This document shows, piece by piece, positions 58,461 through 64,000 of a DNA stretch of 64,000 bases. The stretch is from Deltaproteobacteria bacterium (GTDB lineage: Bacteria; Myxococcota_A; Polyangia; Polyangiales; Houyiibacteriaceae). The stretch covers positions 1 through 64,000 of the forward strand of contig JAEPMI010000016.1 of NCBI GenBank assembly GCA_017644045.1, given 5' to 3'. The notes under the pieces are model-generated. The model was not told where the DNA came from and did not search any database. It was given only the letters and a program-made list of their open reading frames with translations. Made by a program: the position numbers and the translations under genes. Numbering within the stretch: the stretch's first letter is position 1; each line of letters opens with the position of its first letter.

Positions 58461-59812
58461 GCGGCCCCCAGCGCGCGCACGGCGTCTTGGAAATCGTCGC
58501 CGCGGTGGGCGTACGAGCGGTACATGTCGAAGCTCGAGCAGGCGGGGGCGAGGAGCACCACGTCACCCGGACGAGCGAGCTCGAAGGCGGCCGTGACGGC
58601 CTCGACCATCGTCGCGCGCCGCTGCACCGGAACCACGTCCGCGAGCCCGTCGAGGATGAGGTCGGCGGCCTCGCCGATGAGCACCGCGCCGCGACCGGTG
58701 CTCGCGAGCGCCTCGCGGAGCGGGTCGTAGGAGCCGCCCTTGTCCTTGCCACCGGCGATGAGGACCACCTTGCCCACGCCACCGGCGAAGCCCTTGATCG
58801 CGGCGACCGCGGCACCGACGTTGGTCGCCTTCGAGTCGTCGTAGAAGGTCACGCGCTTCACCTCGCCGACCCGCTCCATCCGGTGCGGGAGCCCCCGGAA
58901 GGAGACCAGCGTCGAGCGGATGGCCGCGAGCTCCACGCCCGCCAAGCGAGCCGCGAGCGCGGCAGCGCACGAGTTGAGCTCGTTCGGACCACCCACCAGA
59001 GCGAGCGCCTCGACCGGGACCTCCAGGCCGCTCTCCGCATCGCGGAGCTTGCCATCCTCGATGCGAAGCTCGCCATCGGGGCCGAAGGTGTGGACCGCGG
59101 CGGCGCCCGCCTGGGCGAGACCGAGGCAGACCTGGTCGTCGCTCGGGACGACGGCGTGGTCGGTCGCGCCCTGCGCGCCGAAGATGTTGCCCTTCGCTGC
59201 GACGTAGCCGGCGTAGTCGTCATACCGGTCGAGGTGGTCCTCGCTGACGTTGAGCAGGACGGCGACCGTCGGACGGAAGCGGTCGACTCGCTCGAGCTGA
59301 AAGGAAGAGACCTCCGCGACGATGAGACCGCGCTCGCCCGCGTCGGTGCCGACCGCTTCGATCAGCGGCGTACCGAGGTTGCCGCCGGCGAAGGTCGGGA
59401 TGCCCGCCGCGTCGCCCATCGCGGCGATCAGGCTGGTGACCGTGCTCTTGCCGTTGGTGCCGGTGATCGCGACCAGCGTCCCGTTCAGGAAGCGGCTCGC
59501 GAGCTCGATCTCGCTCCAGATGGGCACGCCCGCCGCCTCCGCGGCGTCGACCGCCGCGAGCGGCGGCACACCCGGGGAGAGCACGATGAGCTCCGCGCGG
59601 GTGAAGAGCGCTTCGTCGTGGCCACCGAGCGCGAGGGTCACCCCCGCCGCCGCGAGAGCCTCGGCCTCGTCGACGGAATCGCGGGAGTCGTTCGCGGTCA
59701 CCACGGCGCCACGCTCCGCGAGGAAGTGCGCCGCCGCGCGGCCGCTCGCGCCGAGACCGACGACCAACACGGGAACGCCATCGAGCTTCTGGATGTCGAT
59801 CGGGTCGGTCAT
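58457..59812 (-). CDS. murD: UDP-MurNAc-L-alanine-D-glutamate ligase
   Basis: The 451-residue Mur ligase has VLVVGLGASGRAAAHFLAER, the ATP loop ITGTNGKSTVTSLIAAM, VAEVSSFQLE, NVSEDHLDRYDDYAGYVAAK and the C-terminal FYDDSKATNVGAAVAAI with IAGGKDKGGSY. It adds D-glutamate to UDP-MurNAc-Ala. The ATG at 59812 overlaps the mraY stop by 4 bp (ATGA), which fixes the start. Cytoplasmic. Confidence 0.96.
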   Translation of the reverse strand: MTDPIDIQKLDGVPVLVVGLGASGRAAAHFLAERGAVVTANDSRDSVDEAEALAAAGVTLALGGHDEALFTRAELIVLSPGVPPLAAVDAAEAAGVPIWSEIELASRFLNGTLVAITGTNGKSTVTSLIAAMGDAAGIPTFAGGNLGTPLIEAVGTDAGERGLIVAEVSSFQLERVDRFRPTVAVLLNVSEDHLDRYDDYAGYVAAKGNIFGAQGATDHAVVPSDDQVCLGLAQAGAAAVHTFGPDGELRIEDGKLRDAESGLEVPVEALALVGGPNELNSCAAALAARLAGVELAAIRSTLVSFRGLPHRMERVGEVKRVTFYDDSKATNVGAAVAAIKGFAGGVGKVVLIAGGKDKGGSYDPLREALASTGRGAVLIGEAADLILDGLADVVPVQRRATMVEAVTAAFELARPGDVVLLAPACSSFDMYRSYAHRGDDFQDAVRALGAA

Positions 59813-60939
59813 CGCAGCTTCAACGTGGCGAGGCTCGCGAGCGCGAGCATGATGGAGATGATCCAGAAGCGGACGATCACGCGCGGCTCCGGCCACCCCT
59901 TCTTCTCGAAGTGGTGGTGGATGGGCGCCATGAGGAAGACCCGCTTGCCGGTGAGCTTGAACGACCCGACCTGGACGATGACGCTCACCGCCTCGAGGAA
60001 GAAGATCCCGCCGAGCAGGATGGAGAGCAGCTCGTTCTTGGTGAGCACGGCGAGCGACCCGAGACCGCCGCCGAGCGCGAGGCTGCCCACGTCCCCCATG
60101 AAGACCTGGGCCGGGTAGGTGTTGAACCAGAGGAACCCGAAGCCGGTGCCGATGACGGCCGCGCAGTAGATGCTGAGCTCGCTCGCCGACTCGATCTTCG
60201 GGATGAAGAGGTACTCGGCGACGGGCTGCTCGAAGAGCGTGACGCCCGCGAGGTACGCGAAGATGGCGTAGGCGCCCGCGTTGATCATCACCGGACCGAT
60301 GGCGAGGCCGTCGAGGCCGTCGGTGAGGTTCACCGCGTTCGACATGGCGACGATGACGAACGCCGAGAACGCGACGTAGACCCAGCCCGGGAGCGTGAAG
60401 GGATCCGGATCGTCCGCGACGAACTTCACGAAGGGCGCCGCGAAGCGCAGCCGCAGCTCGAGCCAGTCGGCCGGGAGCCCCGCCTCGCCGTAGTAGAGCC
60501 AGCCGCAGACGGCGCCGGCGAAGGTGAACTGGAAGAGGAGCTTGTAGCGACCGGCGAGACCACCGGTGGACTTCTTCTTCACCTTGGCGGAGTCGTCGAT
60601 GTAGCCGACCACGCCGAAGGCGACGGTCACCGCCGTCACGACCCAGACCAACGCGTTGGTCGGGTCCGCCCAGAGCACGGTGGAGACGACGAGCGCGAGC
60701 AGCATGAGCGCGCCGCCCATGGTCGGGGTGCCCGCCTTGGAGAGGTGCGACTCCGGCCCCTCGGCACGGACGACCTGACCGATCTGCTTCTTCTGCAGGC
60801 TCTTGATGAACCACGGGTAGAGCCCGAAGGTCAGCGCCATCGCGGTCGCCGTCGCGCAGAGCACGCGGAAGGGCACGTAGCGGAGGACGTTGAACACGCC
60901 GTAGCTCTCGTGGAGCGGGTAGAGGAGGTAGTAGATCAT
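59809..60939 (-). CDS. mraY: phospho-MurNAc-pentapeptide translocase
   Basis: The 376-residue integral membrane transferase has ten or so helices and the MraY motifs GTPTMGGALML, GYIDDSAKVKKKSTGGLAGR, NAVNLTDGLDGLAIG, FNTYPAQVFMGDVGSLALGG and MAPIHHHFEKKGW. It moves phospho-MurNAc-pentapeptide to undecaprenyl phosphate, giving lipid I. GGAGGAGGGGAGCG lies before the ATG at 60939, a very strong ribosome binding site although the gene also overlaps murF by 4 bp. Confidence 0.96.
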   Translation of the reverse strand: MIYYLLYPLHESYGVFNVLRYVPFRVLCATATAMALTFGLYPWFIKSLQKKQIGQVVRAEGPESHLSKAGTPTMGGALMLLALVVSTVLWADPTNALVWVVTAVTVAFGVVGYIDDSAKVKKKSTGGLAGRYKLLFQFTFAGAVCGWLYYGEAGLPADWLELRLRFAAPFVKFVADDPDPFTLPGWVYVAFSAFVIVAMSNAVNLTDGLDGLAIGPVMINAGAYAIFAYLAGVTLFEQPVAEYLFIPKIESASELSIYCAAVIGTGFGFLWFNTYPAQVFMGDVGSLALGGGLGSLAVLTKNELLSILLGGIFFLEAVSVIVQVGSFKLTGKRVFLMAPIHHHFEKKGWPEPRVIVRFWIISIMLALASLATLKLR

Positions 60940-62303
60940 CGCTCCCCTCCTCCGGCGGCGAGGAGCGCGTCGACCACGCGCTCCAGACGCATCGACCGCG
61001 AGCCCTTCACGAGCACCACGTCGGTCGGGCCGGGCTCGAGCGTGACCTCGCTCGCGTCGGCGAAGCACGGGTCACCGTCGGCGGCGTCGGCCATCGCCGG
61101 TCCGACCAGCGCGAGCTTCGCCCCATGCGCGTGCGCGTGCGCAATCGCCGCCACGTGCATCCGCTTCTCGATGTCGCCCAGCTCCTTCATGTCGCCGAGC
61201 ACGGCGTGGAGGGTGCCGCCGCGCTTCTTCGCGAGGGCCGCCGCGGTCTCGAGCGCCAGGCGCATCGAGGCCGGGTTGGCGTTGTAGACGTCGTCCAGCA
61301 GCAGCACTCCGTCCGCGCGGTGGCGCAGCCGCGCGCGCCCATCGACGGGCGCGACGGTGCCGAGCCCCGTGACCGCCTTCGCGAGGTCGAGCTCGAGCGC
61401 CTGGCAGACGGTCAGCGCCGCGGCACCGGCGAGCGCCGCACCCCGACCCAGCAGCTTCAGCTGAGTCGCGAGCTCGGTCTCGCCGGCCGCGTAGGTCACC
61501 GTCGTACCGTCCTCGTCGACCGAGAAGTCCACGAGCCGCACGGCAGCCTCGGGCCCCGTGCCGTACTCCAGCCGGCGAGCCTCGATGTGGAGCGCACGAA
61601 GGCGGGCGTCGTCGCCGTTGACGATGGCGATGTCCTCTTCCTCGAGCACGCCGAAGATGGCGGCCTTCTCGACCAGCACGTCGTCCACGGTGCCGAGGCC
61701 CTCCGTGTGAGCCGCGTCGACCAGGGTGACCACCGCGATCTCCGGCAGCGCGATCGCCGCGAGCGACTCGATCTCGCCCGGCGCGTTGGTCCCCATCTCG
61801 ATGACCGCGACGTCTTCGTCGGTCAGCGTCAGCAGCGTCATCGGCACGCCGATGAGGTTGTTCAGGTTGCCCTGCGTGGCCGCGACGCTCGCGCCGCCGG
61901 CCTCGATCGCCGCCGCGGTGAGCTCCTTGGTCGTGGTCTTGCCGGCCGACCCGGTGATGCCGACGACGCGACCACCCCAGCGGAGCCGATGGGCCTGACC
62001 GAGGCAGCCGAGCGCAGCGAGGGTGTCCTCGACCGCCACGTGCGGCAGCCCCGCGGGCACCTCCGCGTCCGACGCCACGATCGCGCCGGCGACCCCGTCG
62101 AGCGTCTCGAGGAACGCGTGACCGTCGAAGCGCTCGCCACGGAGCGCGACGAAGAGCCCGCCCTTCGGGAGCGCGCGCGAGTCGGTGCCCACGCCGACGC
62201 ACTCGATGGAGCCGTCCGTGTTCGCGCCGAGCTCGCCGCCGACGAGCTCGCAGACCTCGTCGAGGGTGAAGCGAGCCTGGTTGCTGGGGATCGGCGTGCT
62301 CAT
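60936..62303 (-). CDS. murF: UDP-MurNAc-tripeptide D-Ala-D-Ala ligase
   Basis: The 455-residue Mur ligase has the MurF-type N-terminus (VGVGTDSRALPKGGLFVALR), ATP loop ITGSAGKTTTKELTAAAI, TQGNLNNLIGVPMTLL, VIEMGTNAPGEI and LLDDVYNANPASMRLAL. It finishes the cytoplasmic pentapeptide. It overlaps murE and mraY by 4 bp each. The domain length and motif set are normal. Confidence 0.95.
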   Translation of the reverse strand: MSTPIPSNQARFTLDEVCELVGGELGANTDGSIECVGVGTDSRALPKGGLFVALRGERFDGHAFLETLDGVAGAIVASDAEVPAGLPHVAVEDTLAALGCLGQAHRLRWGGRVVGITGSAGKTTTKELTAAAIEAGGASVAATQGNLNNLIGVPMTLLTLTDEDVAVIEMGTNAPGEIESLAAIALPEIAVVTLVDAAHTEGLGTVDDVLVEKAAIFGVLEEEDIAIVNGDDARLRALHIEARRLEYGTGPEAAVRLVDFSVDEDGTTVTYAAGETELATQLKLLGRGAALAGAAALTVCQALELDLAKAVTGLGTVAPVDGRARLRHRADGVLLLDDVYNANPASMRLALETAAALAKKRGGTLHAVLGDMKELGDIEKRMHVAAIAHAHAHGAKLALVGPAMADAADGDPCFADASEVTLEPGPTDVVLVKGSRSMRLERVVDALLAAGGGER

Positions 62304-63802
62304 GCGCCCTCCCCGGTGGCGGCGGCGATGGCCGCGCGCGCGATCTCTCGGTCGTCGAAGTGACGCTTGGTCGTCCCGACGATCTGGTAGTCCTCGTGGC
62401 CCTTGCCGGCGATCAGCAGGGTGTCGCCGGGTCGCGCTGCGGCGACCGCGATCTGGATCGCACGCTCGCGGTCGACCTCGACCACGAAGCCCCGGTCGGC
62501 GTCGGCGCTCGCGCGCGCCAGGCCGGTGGCCTCCACGCCGGGGACGATGGCCTCGACGATCGCGCTCGGGTCCTCGGTGCGCGGGTTGTCGCTCGTGACG
62601 ACGACGACGTCCGCGCCCTCGGCCGCGGCGCGGCCCATCTGCGGACGCTTGCCCGGGTCGCGGTCGCCGCCGCAGCCGAAGACGACCATGAGCCGACCCT
62701 CGGTGATCGGGCGCACGGCGCGGAGGGCGTTGTGGAGCGCGTCCGGCGTGTGGGCGTAGTCGACCAGCACGGTCACGCCGCGCGGGTCCGCGACGGGCTC
62801 CAGTCGACCGGGGGCGGCGGGCGCGCGACCGAGTGCAGCGCAGGCCTCGGCCGGGTCGATGCCCAGCGCGATGCCGCAGCCGAGCGCCACGACCAGGTTC
62901 TCCAGGTTGTGCCCGCCGACGAGCGAGCTCTCCAGGCTCAGCGGCTGGCCGCCGTAGCTGAGCTCCGCGCGGATGCCCTCGCGCGCCATCGTGCTCCCCA
63001 CGATGCGAAGGCGCGCGTTCTCGCGGCGACCCACGGTCAGCGCGTTCGGGATCCGCTCCGCGAGCTGAGCGCCCGCCGGGTCGTCGACGTTGATGACGGC
63101 CGCCTTCGGGCCGTGCTCGGTGAAGAGCGACGCCTTGGCCTCGAGGTAGGCCTCCATCGTGCCGTGGAAGTCGAGGTGGTCGCGGCTGAGGTTGGTGAAC
63201 GCGGCGACCGCGAAGCGCGCCCCGCGCGCGCGGTCCTGCGCCAGCCCGTGACTCGAGACCTCCATCACCAGGTGGCTCGCGCCGCCGTCGACCGCCTCGC
63301 GCGCGAAGCGGGCCAGGTCGTCCGACTCGGGAGTCGTGAACGACGCGGGTCGGCGCTCCTCGCCAGCGCGGATCTCGACGGTGCCGAGCATCCAAGGCGA
63401 GCGCTCGAGCGCCCGGAGCATCCCGTCGACCAGGTAGGAGGTCGTGGTCTTGCCGTTGGTGCCGGTGATCCCGACCAGATCGAGGTGCGCGGTCGGATGG
63501 CCGTAGACCGCGTGAGCGGCAAAGGCCATCGCGCGACGCACGTCGTTCGCGATCAGCTGCGGCACGGCGAGCTCGAGCGGGCGCGAGGCGAGCACCGCCA
63601 CCGCGCCGCTCTCGATGGCGCCGGGCGCGAAGCGGGTCCCGTCGAAGCTCGCCCCTTCGATCGCGACGAAGAGGTCGCCGGCGCCGGCGGCGCGCGAGTC
63701 GTGCTGCACGCCGGTCACGTCCGCGTCCTCCACACCCTCCGGGAGGTGCAGGCGCGCGTCGGTCTGGACGCGCAGGGTCTTGGCGAGGGCGGCGAGCATC
63801 AC
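62300..63802 (-). CDS. murE: UDP-MurNAc-dipeptide meso-diaminopimelate ligase
   Basis: The 500-residue Mur ligase has GITGTNGKTTTSYLVDGML, TTPESDDLARF, MEVSSHGLAQDR, NLSRDHLDFHG and VDYAHTPDALHNAL. DNPRTEDP is the signature that selects meso-diaminopimelate rather than lysine, so the wall should be of the mDAP type. The GTG at 63802 overlaps the ftsI stop by 4 bp (GTGA) like the other junctions; an ATG follows directly at 63799. Confidence 0.96.
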   Translation of the reverse strand: MMLAALAKTLRVQTDARLHLPEGVEDADVTGVQHDSRAAGAGDLFVAIEGASFDGTRFAPGAIESGAVAVLASRPLELAVPQLIANDVRRAMAFAAHAVYGHPTAHLDLVGITGTNGKTTTSYLVDGMLRALERSPWMLGTVEIRAGEERRPASFTTPESDDLARFAREAVDGGASHLVMEVSSHGLAQDRARGARFAVAAFTNLSRDHLDFHGTMEAYLEAKASLFTEHGPKAAVINVDDPAGAQLAERIPNALTVGRRENARLRIVGSTMAREGIRAELSYGGQPLSLESSLVGGHNLENLVVALGCGIALGIDPAEACAALGRAPAAPGRLEPVADPRGVTVLVDYAHTPDALHNALRAVRPITEGRLMVVFGCGGDRDPGKRPQMGRAAAEGADVVVVTSDNPRTEDPSAIVEAIVPGVEATGLARASADADRGFVVEVDRERAIQIAVAAARPGDTLLIAGKGHEDYQIVGTTKRHFDDREIARAAIAAATGEGA

Positions 63803-64000
63803 GACCCGTCCTCCATCCGACCGCTGTCGTCCGTCGCGGCCAGGCGCGGCGCGCCCTCGAGCGCGACGTCCGCGCGGTCCTCGCGCAGGATCACTCGGAG
63901 GCGGCTGCCCCGCTGGGCGACCTCGCCGGCGGGCGGGTCCTGCGACACGACCAATCCGGTGCCCTCGAGCTGAACCGCGAGGCCGGCTTCATGAGCGGCG
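63799..64000 (-). CDS. ftsI: C-terminus of the division transpeptidase FtsI (PBP3), partial
   Basis: The minus strand frame entering at 64000 encodes 67 residues ending MEDGS and a TGA at 63801-63799. They contain one PASTA domain (GLAVQLEGTGLVVSQDPPAG, then EVAQRGSRLRVIL), followed by a disordered tail. A PASTA-ended class B penicillin-binding protein directly before murE is FtsI in the dcw cluster. The catalytic part lies outside the window. The name depends on position and on the PASTA domain. Confidence 0.8.
   Translation of the reverse strand, partial: AAHEAGLAVQLEGTGLVVSQDPPAGEVAQRGSRLRVILREDRADVALEGAPRLAATDDSGRMEDGS

Noticed and set aside
1-64000. tRNA, rRNA, riboswitch, insertion sequence, phage or replication origin signals
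   Set aside because: No cloverleaf, conserved rRNA or riboswitch core, transposase, integrase or DnaA-box cluster was recognised by reading; a covariance-model search would be needed to exclude small RNAs.

Overview
The window is GC-rich (about 70 percent by eye) bacterial chromosome with dense coding on both strands. The gene repertoire points to Myxococcota, most like the Sandaracinus/Polyangia side, by inference only. It has many small lipoproteins with Asp/Gly-rich linkers, OmpA proteins with thrombospondin type-3 repeats, MopE-like metal-binding repeats and a very Cys-rich repeat lipoprotein. It also has a Hanks-type kinase with a TPR tail, a DUF2254 membrane protein and sigma-54-like promoters. 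I saw no rRNA, tRNA, CRISPR array, insertion sequence or prophage.

Region 1 (1-6.7 kb) holds a hemerythrin-like protein, a lipoprotein, the 3' remnant of an AraC regulator, a TSP3/OmpA envelope protein and a lipoprotein with seven tandem Ig-like repeats. The last two each have a sigma-54-like promoter and share a near-identical upstream palindrome. Region 2 (6.7-18.6 kb) contains small lipoproteins, then a compact operon of a MoxR-type AAA ATPase, a metallopeptidase/VWA protein and a large LRR/BRCT-like protein. After it come a beta-barrel protein, a NUDIX hydrolase, exported small proteins, a NarX/NarL-type two-component pair and a DedA protein. Region 3 (18.7-28.5 kb) has an FG-GAP lipoprotein, LD-carboxypeptidase, a DUF4230 protein and a run of exported SNase-like nuclease, MopE-repeat lipoprotein, MopE-repeat porin, lipoprotein and hisC. 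Region 4 (28.5-36.4 kb) has an interspersed inverted repeat, a DUF2254 protein, exported proteins, an HD-domain protein, a methyltransferase, a Ser/Thr kinase and a TPR/PEGA-like membrane protein.

Region 5 (36.4-64 kb) is a split division and cell wall (dcw) cluster on the minus strand. In transcription order it reads ftsI (partial), murE, murF, mraY, murD, ftsW, murG, then murC, ftsQ, ftsA, ftsZ. The ftsI-to-murG block is chained by 4-bp start/stop overlaps. From murG onward the canonical order survives, but unrelated genes of both orientations lie between members: an acetyltransferase, beta-propeller lipoproteins, an OmpA/Cys-rich lipoprotein operon, a carotenoid oxygenase and a ceramidase-like lipoprotein. 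murB and ddl are absent from their usual place.

Two genome-level patterns stand out. Many monocistronic genes, mostly for exported proteins, lack a Shine-Dalgarno and instead carry a TANNNT box 6-9 nt before the start codon, the arrangement expected for leaderless mRNAs. Several intergenic regions carry precise palindromes or stem-loops, one of which recurs about 30 kb away with the same loop but a different, still complementary, lower stem.
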